A stretch of 64,000 nt of DNA from assembly GCA_964304625.1 (NCBI GenBank), contig OZ199840.1, positions 310,001 to 374,000 on the forward strand, given 5' to 3'. The translations under genes were made by a program, and so were the position numbers. The notes below the pieces were generated by a model that saw only the letters and a list, made by a program, of their open reading frames with translations, was not told the DNA's origin and searched no databases. Below are positions 23,701 through 35,215 of this stretch, piece after piece. The first letter of the stretch is position 1. Each line of letters starts with the position of its first letter. This DNA is from Kudoa neothunni (lineage: Eukaryota; Cnidaria).

Positions 23701-23783
23701 TTAAAACACCTAAACTTACATTGGTATTAAAATTAACATAGGAAGATACCTAAAACAAGGTAGAGAAATACGGCTATTTTCAT
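20783..23783 (-). pseudogene. FN3-like surface protein, copy C, with frame changes
   Basis: Homologous in every exon to the intact plus-strand gene at 35216-38221. It starts at 23783 with the signal peptide MKIAVFLYLVLG-VLISSIANA split by a 40-bp phase 1 intron. It ends at 20783 after the membrane segment IIIACVAVVMVVAIVGIVLL and KKKRD. The same module pattern (C, C, C-x3-5-C, then L-x-x-x-x-x-Y) can be followed throughout. Single-base or small length changes break the frame near 23660, 23535, 23107 and 22064 compared with the other two copies. All are insertions, one in a T run. It is probably a pseudogene. If the indels are sequencing errors, it would be a second working paralogue. Loops differ strongly from the intact copy while frameworks match. 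Confidence 0.8.
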
Positions 23784-23814
23784 GGTTGACAATTAAATGA
23801 CCTACTAATTGATG

Positions 23815-23900
23815 GTTCGGAATGCAATTGACCCGAATTTCACTTATTTATGGATATAATGATTCATTCATTGTCAGACGGCAATATTTAGACTAGGCAA
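23815..23900 (-). promoter_or_regulatory. Conserved proximal promoter block, copy C
   Basis: On the minus strand the block TGACAATGAATGAATCA, then a CATAAATA box, then GTGAAATTCGGGTCAATTG precedes the start codon. It is almost the same upstream of the other two copies, and is better conserved than the DNA further out. Confidence 0.5.
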
Positions 23901-24104
23901 CAATTATCCAAGTTACTACAAAATTAATCTAAATCAATTTTTTGCAATCTAGCTTAAATCGTTGTGGTATATTAATTATGACTTATAATGGAATTAAAAT
24001 TTCTCCATGATAAATTGTTATTACGGAAATATCGAAGTATAATGTTAAGTTTTAGCAAAATAATGATAATATTATTTATTATAGTGAGTATTCAATGGTA
24101 ATGA

Positions 24105-24195
24105 TGTGCTTACCGTTTACCAAAATTCGACATCCTGTCGTGACTTTTTCCGAAGATATAGTTCATTCATTCTAAAAAGTTTCAGCAGACAAAAA
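24105..24195. repeat. Dispersed repeat of about 90 bp, second location
   Basis: Reverse-complement match to 8796-8890. It sits where copy C's upstream DNA stops matching copy E (about 24090), so it may mark an insertion or rearrangement end. Confidence 0.5.
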
Positions 24196-25133
24196 TAAAT
24201 CAATTTTTTTGTTTTTAGTGTTCCTAAATTCGTTGTCTTAATCCTCGATGTGGGGCATTAATCTCTTTACAATAATATTTTGAGTATTGTTTTCCAGGTT
24301 TAACACATGTAAATAAACATTTTTGTCAACGTATTCTATCTAATTACTAAAAAATAATTTTTTAAACACGTGGAATCCCTTTATTTGCAGATTTAATCAA
24401 TTAAAAATGGGTAAGGAGACGGCTATTAAATTTCAACCGCTAAACTTCATTTATTTTCGCCGATTCTCTCACGATAATTTTTTTACAATTCTACATGTTG
24501 GACAAAATCGTTCAATTCTCAAAAAATTTAGTTATAAAATTTAATAAATCATCGGATTAATCTCCCAGTTGTGTTATTTAAGCCTGTATTATATATATTA
24601 GGATTTAAATTGTTATTTCCTACTTGTATCATGTATACTTCATAGTTATGCACTTTTCATTGTCCATAATGAATCAGATATTTTTTACCAAATGATCAGA
24701 TGGAATAGTTCGCGTTAATAATGGTTAGATTCACAATTCGATGGTGTAAAACTAAGGTAACTCCCCGAACTGGTACTTTGTTTCGGGTTGGAATTTGTTT
24801 TATCATCCCCAAAACATAACAGTGAAGATGATATGTATGATTATTTACAACTGGAACATGGATGAAACTATTCTATCCGCCTTTGAAAATACTAATGTAA
24901 CCACAAGAACACCGGGCTATTGTTAAAAAATTAAGAATATTCGTGCGTTTAATGTTCATAAGCGTAAGCCTTTTGATGGTAAAAAGCATTTCATTCAAAA
25001 TGAAAAAATAATCCTTCACGGAAAGCAGAAAATTATTGGGTCGTTGGCCGGCACCTTATATGAATTTTTTTGAAAACTATGGCGTGCCAATTATTTATCA
25101 TTTCATCAAATTATGTATCGCAGTAACTGTAAT
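24196..25133. other. Intergenic stretch
   Basis: Nothing firm. A short run near 24846-25075 (YNWNMDETILSAFENTN) resembles the first-Asp region of pogo-like transposases but is too short to call. Confidence 0.4.
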
Positions 25134-27681
25134 GAGGGAGTATCCAGCTCCAAAAATTCGGCATCTTCCCGTGCACGCGCATTCCAATTGTGTTATAATT
25201 TAATTTAACACATTTTTAAAATATTGAGTGATCACAAATCAGACCAAAATTTTTATTCTGAAGAGTTGCAAAAAATCTCACTTCGGCAACAATCGGACAG
25301 CGCGCAATGTAATGCTCATACCTTTTCATAACCTTTTTCAGCCTAATTTGTCATAAATAATTCATGAAATTTATATTTCTAATTTTTATAATATTATCAA
25401 ATATGTTCTGTGAATTATTAATGAAATTGGACCGGAAGGATATATGTCAGTTATTTATTGTGTTTTTTAACCTTAAGTTTTCATTTTTTACGTTAACGAC
25501 TCTTAATTGTTACTTATAAATTTATTATTTAGTTCATATATTTTTTTGGTGTATTAATATTAAATATATAACGGTATACCGAATAAACCATATTGAAGAA
25601 ATTGAAAACCTTATGATATTAAAAACAATATAATGAATAATTCGTTAACTATTTATAATTAGATTATAAACAAGTCCAAAATAAAATATTTAGTGTTGAT
25701 TTGTACAAATATATAAACTACTTTGAGGAACGATCCGTGATAACTATAATTCATAATTAATGTATTGCATAATCATATTGATTATCAAGACTGAGAAACA
25801 ATTGTGAGTCAAAAATAAAAAAATTTGTTTTTCTTAAAAAATTTCATAATCTAATTTCATTTATAAGGAAAAATTATTTTTTCATTAATAAAGCCTTAAC
25901 GGTAAATCATAAACATATATTTTAATTTATTATCATTAAACGAAAATAAGCGAGAAACCTCAAATATATTTATTGCAAATATAATTTTAATTTTTAGTTA
26001 ATACTAATACGGTAAAATCTAAAGTTTTCTTAAGTTTTTTGACAAATAGCAGTATATAAAAGATGAAAGGAATCAAAACACAAATATTTTGTTTTACTAG
26101 CTATTATTTAATTAGTAAATAGTAGCGATCGCTGGTTAAAATATATTCGAAGAAATTCCAATATCATTTATGAACGGAACGCTGACCATGATTCATGTAG
26201 GTTGGAATCCAGCTGATTTCGTGGTACACCGCTCATTTTCCGAATGAGTTTTGTTTTGAGATGATGCCACACAACCTCGACCGTATTAGTATGGTAACCC
26301 TCTGGAGTGACATACTCTTTAGAATGATTAACGGTTATATAGTTATAGCCGTAAATTCGGAGAGAGGTATACCCCAACCACTTGTCAGTATAGATTGTAG
26401 TCCCGTTTTCAACTTCCTGTAAGACGAGTTGGGTCAACGTTCGTTTATCCCTTTTTTCGACAATAAAAAATCTAGATTCTAACAATTTGCGTTTGTCATC
26501 ATCTACAGAGCATTCGCAAATGCCAACAAACCCAAGGGGCGTTTATTCTGTAACCATACCATTCATTTCTCCGCTGACTTCTCAAAGGAGTCGCTTCACG
26601 GAATAACCTAATCCTTAAGAAATGGTTAGGGCTGGCCAACCATCTGTCCATGCTTAAAAATCTTCCCCGGTTATTTTTACGGCGACCCCTTAATAAACAT
26701 TCGTCAATTTCGACGATTCGATTTTCTCCGCCCATTTGCTCGCGTCGTTGGAACATTTTATAACAAATACTCCACAACGCTGAATACCAAAATGTAACGG
26801 TTTTCTCGGTTATTTGAGTTAATGCCACCACCTTGCATCTTTGCTCTTCAATACACCAAAGTTATATTAACTCAAATAGCTGAGACACTGTTAATTTGGA
26901 TACATTCGTCCCCATCGCGTTATTGATGCCAAAGAAGGTAGAGGTCCTGGGTGAAAAATGCGTTCTACAGTCGCTCTTAAAAATAATATTTTAAAAACTA
27001 TACATAAAATAAAAGTCCTTTGAACATGTATACGAGTATTTCTCAATATCATCGTCACAAAGATCGATTGAAGTATTGTTTCTTTTCTCGTTGTAACTTG
27101 GAGGCGTAGAGTGTTATACCTGTGGCAATTCTTGCACCGAGCAGGTGTTTTTTGTAATAGACCCTTATTCGCTAGGTAAGTAAATAGAGCACTCACGTTA
27201 AACAAAAGTTTATAAAATTGACGCTGAAGTGAAAATTCCGCCATCGAAAAAACTTTTGTTAATCGGATTAAATTATAAAAAAATATAAATTTTTAAATTT
27301 AATGTGAGATAGAAATATATCAGTTACTATTACATCTATAATTATTGAAAATTCAAAACACCGCTAAATAAAATATCTCCTATCCTGTGTGATTCTTTAA
27401 TCGCGGGAACATATTTGATAATATTATAAACATTAGAAATATAAATTTCATGAATTATTTATGACAAATTAGGTTGAAAAAGGTTATGAAAAGGTATGAG
27501 CATTACATTGCGCGCTGTCCGATTGTTGCCGAAGTGAGATTTTTTGCAACTCTTTAGAATAAAAATTTTGGTCTGATTTGTGATTACTCAATATTTTAAA
27601 AATGTGTTAAATTAAATTATAACACAATTGGAATACGCGTGCAAGGGAAGATGCCGAATTTTTGGAACTGGATACTCCCTC
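25134..27681 (-). mobile_element. Merlin transposon with long terminal inverted repeats
   Basis: The left repeat (25134-25408) and right repeat (27407-27681) are inverted copies about 275 bp long, beginning GAGGGAGTATCCAGCTCC and GAGGGAGTATCCAGTTCC and continuing through AAAAATTCGGCATCTTCCC. They differ by a few bases, so the element is not brand new. No clear 8-9 bp target duplication was found. The transposase lies on the minus strand in the right half. The left-internal 25409-26165 is non-coding and AT-rich. Confidence 0.85.
26168..27244 (-). pseudogene. Merlin (IS1016-like) transposase, broken
   Basis: Three open stretches in order (27244-26891, 26831-26499, 26485-26168). The N-terminus carries a zinc-finger-like CKNCHRYNTLRL. 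The core has IVEIDECLLRGRRKNNRGR (first Asp), TTIYTDKWLGYTSL (second Asp), then YNYITVNHSKEYV and HTNTVEVVWHHLKTKL (third acid), the hallmark Merlin order shared with bacterial IS1016. The usual length is about 280-340 residues. Frame changes occur in the N-terminal finger, between the first and second stretches, and after GRFLSMDRW, so it is not functional as written. Confidence 0.85.
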
Positions 27682-27762
27682 ATTACCGTGTCCTTTATGT
27701 TTAAAAGAGGGAAATTTCTGTTTTTAAGGTCCATACTCTACTTAGGACTTTACCCATACTAA

Positions 27763-28774
27763 CTATCGTACATTCTTGTAATAGAGCATACTTGTAAAAT
27801 GAGATTTAATGTCCTCTAAAAAGCTCCTAAATTGCCTATATAAAAGGACTCTCGATCTTATCACATTAGCGGCACACTTTACAGGGTCCAAAACGTGCTT
27901 GAATTTCAATGAAGATTTACACAAGCTTTCTTGATGTTTAATACAATGAAATGACAAAATTTTGTGTGATGAGAAATCTTCATTGATTTTACCATTCATC
28001 AGTTTTATTAACCTGGAGTGTTTTCCAACGAGTGAAGGCCCTCCATCAGTAGTGACACTGGTGAGTTTGTCCAAGTTTAAACCAGAACAGTTCCAACTAT
28101 TCATAACGCTATCAAAAAAATCTTGTCCAGTTGTTGTGTTCTTCAAGTATTCGAGTGATAAGCGCTCCTCGGTAGTTTCGAAATTATGGTCAATTCCTTT
28201 TACAAAAATGAGTAATTGAGTGGTATCGGCAGCATCTTCACGTTCGTTCAAACTAATAGAATTGTACTCAAGGTTGGCAATTTTTTTGAACAAAATTTCT
28301 TGTGCATATTTGAGATATATTTTCAATCCGTCGAACAATCGTTCTTCGTGATAGAGGAATAGCTTCAATTTTTGTGATGACTTGAGGACATAAAACACTC
28401 ATTAATAAACTCTACATCCGAGAATGCCTTGTTATGTTTCGCAAAGTTGTGGGAAAATATAAAGCTAATCGATGTTGCATCTCCTTGTATAGATGTTTTT
28501 CAAAATGAATTTTGTTGGGGTTTTAAATTTTGTACCATATCAGATGACTTCTTTTTCAATTCTTCCTGGGACAAGTTGCAGCCAAAATTGGAATGCTCGG
28601 TTTGATAATGGCGCCTCAAGTTGTATTTTTTGTACACAGCGATTGTGTCACGACAAATCAAACATACATCCTATTATTGATGCTGGTGAAAAAGTACTTC
28701 TCAATCCACTCGTGATTGAAACTTTGACATTCATCTTCAATTTTTATTTTTGTAGATAGATTGAAACTAGCCAT
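27763..28774 (-). pseudogene. ZBED/GTF2IRD2-type hAT transposase, N-terminal part
   Basis: It starts MASFNLSTKIKIEDE at 28774, then FNHEWIEKYFF and a BED zinc finger CLICRDTIAVYKKYNLRRHY (about 28610-28670). After a broken middle comes the open stretch 28398-27763 with DAADTTQLLIFVKGID, KNTTTGQDFFDSV, LTSVTTDGGPSLVGKHS and FHCIKHQESLCKSSL, the conserved hAT core of the GTF2IRD2/ZBED5/FAM200 group. Frame changes lie after NRMYV and before 28398. The C-terminal dimerisation part is missing. It is dead. Confidence 0.85.
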
Positions 28775-29514
28775 CTCAACAAACTTTTAAAAACGAAGGT
28801 TTCATAATAAGTATAAAAGGGGTAACCGATGTTTTTAATGTCATCTTTCGGCAGATTCATCACCTTTTTTTGAGAGTGATTTGTTTTGTTAGTTTACATC
28901 ACTTAATTATAGTAATAAAATTTATCTCTGTGTATATAAAATCAGAAACAATTCGAATAGAAAAATGCTCATCGATGAGTCGATCCATGAATACCGATTG
29001 AACGAAGTCTACATTACGATATTAAAAGTTGGAAGACAATAATTTATAGTGATCTTATCACAATTAATCAGCTCCTCAGGACAAATAAGGAGAGATTTTC
29101 TAATTTTTATGACCGATGTTATCTATTAGATATTTGAGGTCATTATTAATATATATATAGTCCTTTTTTAGAACACCCCCTTTATAGCTCAAATGTAAAA
29201 GTTAATATTTGGAAATTACATTATGAAATGAAACGATTTTTAATGAAATTATTTCCTATTTTTTTAACTATATTCTCTCTTAGGATGATCGTTTGTAGCA
29301 ATATTATAATTTTAATACTTCATTCACTTATGCATGCCGTTTGTGATGAATTATTTTAAACTATTAAATACAATGCACATTTAAGTTCTTTAAACTAAAA
29401 TAAACATTTTAATTATGAGAATTAGGAACATAATTTTAAATTTATCAGAAACAAAAATAAAATTTTTGGCGACTGATGTTGGAGTCTCTCTCAGGCCGCA
29501 GTTTTCCCACCTCT
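28775..29514. other. Non-coding 5' part of the ZBED-like hAT and AT-rich DNA
   Basis: No ORF of note; nothing else recognised. Confidence 0.5.
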
Positions 29515-29539
29515 GGACTGTAACATCAACAAAAACAAT

Positions 29540-31345
29540 GGATTAAGTATGATTACAAAATTTTGGTATCCGAAAAGTTTGCTCTTTGGAGATGCGAAGA
29601 AATGTATCCAAGGGTTAGAAATTACAACATAAAACTACGATGAAACAATTTTTATGTTACACAACCGATACAACAATATTATGGGAATAAAATCAAATCA
29701 TTATATGCTGATAAACAAGATCAAACCTGCAGTAAACAATATTAAATCCATTAATCAAACATTTAACGATATAGAAGTTAACGTCAGATCGTTGGAACCA
29801 TGGGGGAGAAGACCAATTCACTACAATTGGTATCCTTGATATTGAGAAAATTACCATACGAAATCACAAGCCAAATACTACTTGCTAACGATGGTAAAAA
29901 ATTACAATTGAGACCTCAGAGAAGAAGTAAACAAGCTGATAGTTGTAAAAGATACAGCTGAGATGTGCTGTTACAATTATGTCAGAAGTTAGGACGGGAA
30001 GAAAACATCGTCCACATTCTCCACCACAACAGAAAACCTGTGCCTATTGTCATGGTGGTCATTGGTCTGATGAATGTACATTGTACTCAACGCTAGATCT
30101 AAAAAAGAGAAACTAAATGATAAGTGTTTTAATTGCTTGAAAAGTGGACACAAAATACAACTTTTCTTGAGGAAAAAACCATGTTATCATTGTAAAAAAA
30201 TCAAAGGTACACCATTCAAGCCGTTGTGAAATAAAATATCCGTCTACAGAAAATTCAACCACATTGCTAAACACCAAGCAAAACACTCGCCCACAAATAG
30301 CAAAAATAACGCTAAGAAATCCTGAAAATCCACAACTTAACGTTCCTGCCTCTGTTCTGTTTGGTACTGGTAGCGAAAATTTTAAACCATAAAGTTTTGA
30401 AAAAAGAATCCATCCACCTGTACACATTTGCTACCACCAAATCGCAAACGATAGAGAGCCAACTAATGGAATTCCTAATCGATACCATAAAGGTTCGAAA
30501 CGCGTTCACGCTAATTCTACAAAGAAAATTACATATCCAGTATGTCACCAGCAAATTCCCATCAGTGTAATCAAACAATTGGATAATAATGTTATACGGA
30601 TTAATGCGAGCAAGTACCAAATGATTCATATAGATGTTCTCATCGGTATGGACTACTTTGGGAAATTGTGAGATATGTGAAGGAGCAATTGGCACCGGGA
30701 TTATATATACTTGATACTGATGTTGGAAACGTCTTAGCTGGCAGAATAAACCCCTCAAATTTAAAAAAGGAAAAACGCTCAACCGTTTTACTCTGTACAA
30801 ACACTCACAATGAAACATATTCCATGGTATTTAATTAAGATTCAAATGATGATAAAAATATTGAATAATTTTGGGCTGTGGAATCGATTGGTATAAAAGA
30901 CCTAGACGATAACGAACAGTATGACTTGGAAATCCAATTTGAACAGAATATCAAAAAAATGGGAAAAGATACACAGTATCACTTCACTGGAGAAAGAATA
31001 GTAAAATTCAATCAATCAACCAACCTCAATCTATCGAAGGGTAGACTGATTAATTTGGTTAGAAGAATCAAGGGTCACATGAAATTGATAAAATAATATG
31101 TGAATGTTATCCAAACTCAATCAACAATAGGTATTATTGAAAACGTTTCAGACGAAAAGGCGTTGCCAAAAAACTCTCATTATATCCCACATCATCATGT
31201 TTTCTCCAACAGCGGCACTATAAAATTACGCATAGTTTTCGACTCTTCTGCGAGAGTCAATAACCGTATTTACAGTTTAAATCAATGTCTCTACAAAGGT
31301 CCGATTGTCATAGGGCATTTTGTAAACCTCGATGTTTTAAAAATA
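29540..31345 (+). mobile_element. BEL/Pao retrotransposon fossil, 5' part
   Basis: A BEL/Pao-type fossil showing, in order, a DUF1759-like gag part (about 29650-29840), gag zinc knuckles (about 30030-30200), a protease-like region (about 30290-30700) and the start of the reverse transcriptase domain (about 31090-31340). It is clearly broken, with well over five breaks, and stops where a Tigger fragment begins. No long terminal repeat was identified. The segment 30890-31340 is homologous to 61413-61830 in the second BEL/Pao fossil, so both belong to one family. Confidence 0.75.
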
Positions 31346-32325
31346 ATGCCTACTTTGCCAGTCGCTTACGAATATTCAAAAAAAGCTTGGTTGAATGGAG
31401 CCATCTTTAGGATATATCTGTTAAAAATGAATAGTTTTTTTCAGGAGTAAAGACAAAAAAGCACTCCTATTTGTCGACAATGCAAGTTGTCATATTCATT
31501 CCTACCTAAGTAATATCACTCTCGAGTATCTACCCAAGAATAGTACGAGTGTGTTGCAGCTCTTGATCAAGAGAATATTCGTTCCTTTAAGGTTTCGTAC
31601 ATCTCAAAATTGATACAAAGGAATATTGCGTATGTTGAAGCCGAAATGACTCCTAACCCTCCAGACCCTCTAGATCAGCGTATCCCAACTAAAATTGGAC
31701 TCACACCCCCATTTTTTGACAAAACGAAATTCGCACCCCTTTGCATACGATAAGGCGTAACTGATTAAAAATTTATCAAGAATTATTTTCAATTTTAATC
31801 GGATCTAGCACCACCTGAGACCATAGTTCGCACCCCCAGTTGGGAACCCCTGCTCTAGATGCTTTGATGATGATAAAAAATGTTTGACATGATGTTAATC
31901 AGCGGACTGTCATTAATTTTTTTGAAAATGCTGGTTTTATCAAACAAGATACAAATATTTTAAATGAAGTCAACATCACTCAAGCAAATGAAAGGATAGA
32001 GCCTGAATTGTCTTTGCAAATCGACGAAATAATGAACGAGGAAGATCAGGAACAAACTAAAGCTGATTTTGAAGATTTCGAACAATATTCTGATAAACCG
32101 GATAATAAATAAGATAAGGGGTTCCAACTCGAAGTAGAAGACAGTGTCACTTCAAAATACGCACTAGAGTTTATAAATAAATTGGAAAACTATTTTAGAA
32201 CTAATAGACTTTAACATTATGGACTTCTTCTGAATATTGAAGAAAACGTTGTTGGAAACATAAACAAAAATTTAGTTCAAACGAAAATAACAAACTTCTT
32301 CCCAAAAAAATTGGATAAATCGTAG
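31346..32325 (+). pseudogene. Tigger-like transposase C-terminal half, split by a MITE
   Basis: It begins AYEYSKKAWLNGAIFRIYL, then the second catalytic Asp in ALLFVDNASCH (near 31470), LEYLPKNSTSVLQ (31525), NFFENAGFIKQDT (31915), and an acidic region ending in KITNFFPKKLDKS (32300), the usual Tigger/jerky tail. The N-terminal half is missing, as BEL/Pao sequence precedes it directly. A 177-bp hAT MITE interrupts it at 31676-31852. Stops and frame changes make it dead. Confidence 0.8.
31676..31852. mobile_element. 177-bp hAT MITE with exact 8-bp target duplication
   Basis: The target duplication CTCTAGAT lies at 31668-31675 and 31853-31860. The ends are CAGCGTATCCCAAC and (reverse complement) CAGGGGTTCCCAAC, hAT-type inverted repeats. 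Removing the element and one duplicate restores the PPDPLDALMM reading of the Tigger host sequence. No coding capacity. Confidence 0.93.
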
Positions 32326-32889
32326 TATAAATTTTTTTATTTTGTGTATTTTTTGGAGATAATAAATGTGGTTTAAAAGAGTATTTTCGAAGATATATTT
32401 AAAGAGCAAGGTCGATTAAATTAAGTCAAATCGCGCATTAAGTTATTACAATCTCGTCTCGAATATTCACATGATTTCCGCTCACTCTCAGTAATATTTG
32501 GAATTTTTAAATTAGACCTTCATCGGATAGTTACGATAATACATTGAAATGAACAAAATTTATGCATAAGGATAGAAAACAACCAAGAATATAAATGAAG
32601 AAAATAAATATACGCATGCGCACAATAATACGTAAAATCCGTCAATCACTGTCACTGTATTGTTCGGTAATATTCAATTAATTGTCTCTAAAAACCAACA
32701 TGTACTTAAAAGGCCGATATATTTAGATTTCTTCAGATCGAAGATCAGTTCGGCCAAAAAATTTAAAATTGTGATTTCGTTCGTTTTTACTTGTAACAAT
32801 TTTTGTTTGTGTGAGCGAACACGAACGAAACTTACAAATTTGCCATTGCTGGTTGACTTACTTGAAAACTATTAATACATTATTTTGTG
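32326..32889. other. Intergenic stretch
   Basis: Nothing recognised; one 71-codon frame near 32660 has no family features. Confidence 0.5.
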
Positions 32890-34372
32890 CAGTGTTTTCG
32901 TACAAATTTTACAACCGTACCCCCACCCTAATTTCCGCGTTCATTTCGCATCCCCTTCTCCATGTGAATGTCAAGACTCGATTATAGTTTTTCTTTAAGT
33001 GCAAAAATAATAATACCAATGAAGAATGCCTTAAAATCATATTTATATTATTTTAGTTTATATTTTTATTCCAAATTTCCCCAATTCTAAAATAAATTAA
33101 AACTAAAATGTTTTGGTTAACTCAACTTGTTATGTATAACTGAAAGAGGATGAACATTGTCTTTTCACTCCTCATGACTCAACACCCAATGATTGGAGTC
33201 TTTATTCATTCCTGCTCATATATACCATTTTTATGTAAAGCAATAAATAATTCTAATAAATTATGTTATTATAATTATTCCAAAATATTAGACTCAAAAA
33301 ATAAATAAAAGAGTGATACTAAACTATAAAAAATGTGGTCGCTTAGTAAGTTTTGGACTTAAAGGTGAAAATTAAATAAACTAATAAAGATAACCAATTC
33401 GTATAGTTCACAAGAAACATTATTTCGAAATCAATTGTCATTTAGTATTTATTTGATCTGGAGGCTCTCTTGTTCTCGCCGGGCTTTCATAAGTAATTCA
33501 AAGCAGGACATTTTATTGGATTATGAAACATGAAAATCGTTTCCGGGGTTTTATGAATTCCAATACTTATTATTTGTATATAACGAAGTCGATAAGCTTG
33601 TTTTATATATTATCTAGTGCTGAATATATCTAGCGACTTTCATATTCTATATTGGGTCGTATGTTAACTTAAATTTTGAGACAATGAGTTACTAAAAATT
33701 TAATAGATTCAAAAAATATGTCTTCTAAATGTAATTGAATAAAAATAACTAATATACATTGTTAAAACTGTCATTCATTTACTTATGTGTATAAATGAAT
33801 ACTTGTCCCTTGATTAACCTATATTCTAAAGAACAATTTCGCTTAGATTTATATCAGAGTAAAGATACAAATTCTAAAGTAAAACTTGAAACGTAACAAT
33901 GAAAACTACACAATTAAATGATGGATCTCAAATTTAGACAGAAGACCAAGTTAAAATTACATCGTGATTTTATTTTCATGGATATAGATTATTTCTAAAT
34001 AGATAAAAATGCTGAAAACCTAGTTATAGCTTAATCATATAAATATGTTATTCTGAAAGATAACAAGGTTACGATTTTACATGAAAATAGCGATAGTTAG
34101 ATTTTGTAAGCTGAACAGGCTTAATATAAACTAGTACCTTAGTGTGCTATTTCGTAAAATCAAACAGAATACGTTATACATTAAATAAATTATCATATCC
34201 CATTTTTTGAATCGAAACTAATCGATATCAAAACAACTAGAAATATTATTGTACGCATTACGTTCTTACATGATTTAAACGGGGACTAGCTAAAATTACG
34301 AAGTGAATATATTAAGGTTAATTTTTAAATGTATTCCAGAATGACTCCCGCACCCCTTGTAGGGAAAACCTG
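32890..34372 (+). repeat. Non-coding 1.4-kb repeat, copy R1
   Basis: It matches 40281-41723 in the same direction and 59580-60970 in reverse along the whole length. Its ends read CAGTGTTTTCGTAC and (reverse complement) CAGGTTTTCCCTAC, which look like worn hAT-type inverted termini. A well-conserved inner block is GATGGATCTCAAATTTAG (about 33920). No ORF. No clean target duplication. Confidence 0.8.
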
Positions 34373-35064
34373 CTTTAATGGATGAGTAATAATTAAAAAT
34401 ACTTATTTAATGTCTTTAACGTTTTTATTTTATTTTCATTGAAACAAAAACGAAAATCGACGCACTAATTTAGCAATATTGTGAATGTAAAACGTACGAA
34501 TCGATAAAATTAATGTTTCAAAGTTTACTTGATTACTATGCTTCTAATATTTTTAAATTCTTAATTATTTAAATCTATAAATTAAGTTTATTAGCTCTAA
34601 TTTTTAATCTAGTTGGTTTAATTGATTTGATACTAGAGATTTAAAATATTGCGACAATAATTACCATTCGTTAGACATTTTCCAGCATCTAATACAGTAT
34701 TTTAACTGGTTATGTATTTATCTTCAATTGTAGTTAATAAAGAATCAATAAAAAAATTTAAAACTCGACCAATGAACACCTTAATAGCATCTACACAATT
34801 AGACTATGATTAAATAATTAAACTATGAATTGTATACTTGATAAAATTGTAATTCTTAATTATATTCATAAATGTAGTCAACATTGCGATTTTTGTGAAT
34901 TATACAATAGAAAACGAAGGTTCGTAATCCCATTGTCGGCCCCAAAACTGATATATACTAAATCCTGCCACGGAAATCGGTTTCCTGTTTCACATTCACA
35001 TTCGAATACAGATTCATTATTTGCTTATGCTCATATTATTTTCGTTTGGTCTTTATACCCGGTT
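34373..35064. other. Intergenic stretch
   Basis: AT-rich, nothing recognised. Homology to the upstream DNA of the other surface genes starts only at about 35065. Confidence 0.5.
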
Positions 35065-35114
35065 TTCGAAAAAAATTGTTTAATAACTTGAGTAATTAGT
35101 ACCTAGCCTAAGTT

Positions 35115-35165
35115 TTGCTATCTGACAATGAATGAATCACTATTTCTATAAATGGGTGAAATTCG
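35115..35165 (+). promoter_or_regulatory. Conserved proximal promoter of the surface gene, copy D
   Basis: TGACAATGAATGAATCA at 35123-35139 and a TATA-like CTATAAAT at 35146-35153, 70 bp before the start codon, then GTGAAATTCGGATCAATTG. The block is kept in all three copies, including both decayed ones. Confidence 0.55.
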
Positions 35166-35215
35166 GATCAATTGTATTCCGAACCAACAATTGGTTGGCC
35201 ATTTAATTGTCAAAA

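Larger units (their letters stand above)
27763..29515 (-). mobile_element. ZBED5/GTF2IRD2-like hAT element, 3' truncated
   Basis: The upstream end (29515, minus strand) reads CAGAGGTGGGAAAACTGCGG, a typical Charlie-like hAT terminus. The coding part lies at 27763-28774. The opposite terminus and the second half of the gene are absent, and the Merlin right end lies 81 bp away, so truncation may relate to that insertion. Confidence 0.65.

Noticed and set aside
24846-25075. Possible pogo-like transposase scrap (NWNMDETILSAF)
   Set aside because: Only one short motif, an early stop, and no catalytic partner motifs; could be chance.
25124-27690. Target-site duplication for Merlin
   Set aside because: Flanks (AACTGTAAT and ATTACCGTG) do not form a direct repeat; only the inverted ends are supported.
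34825-35091. 88-codon ORF upstream of surface gene D
   Set aside because: No counterpart upstream of copies C or E and no family features; probably a chance frame.
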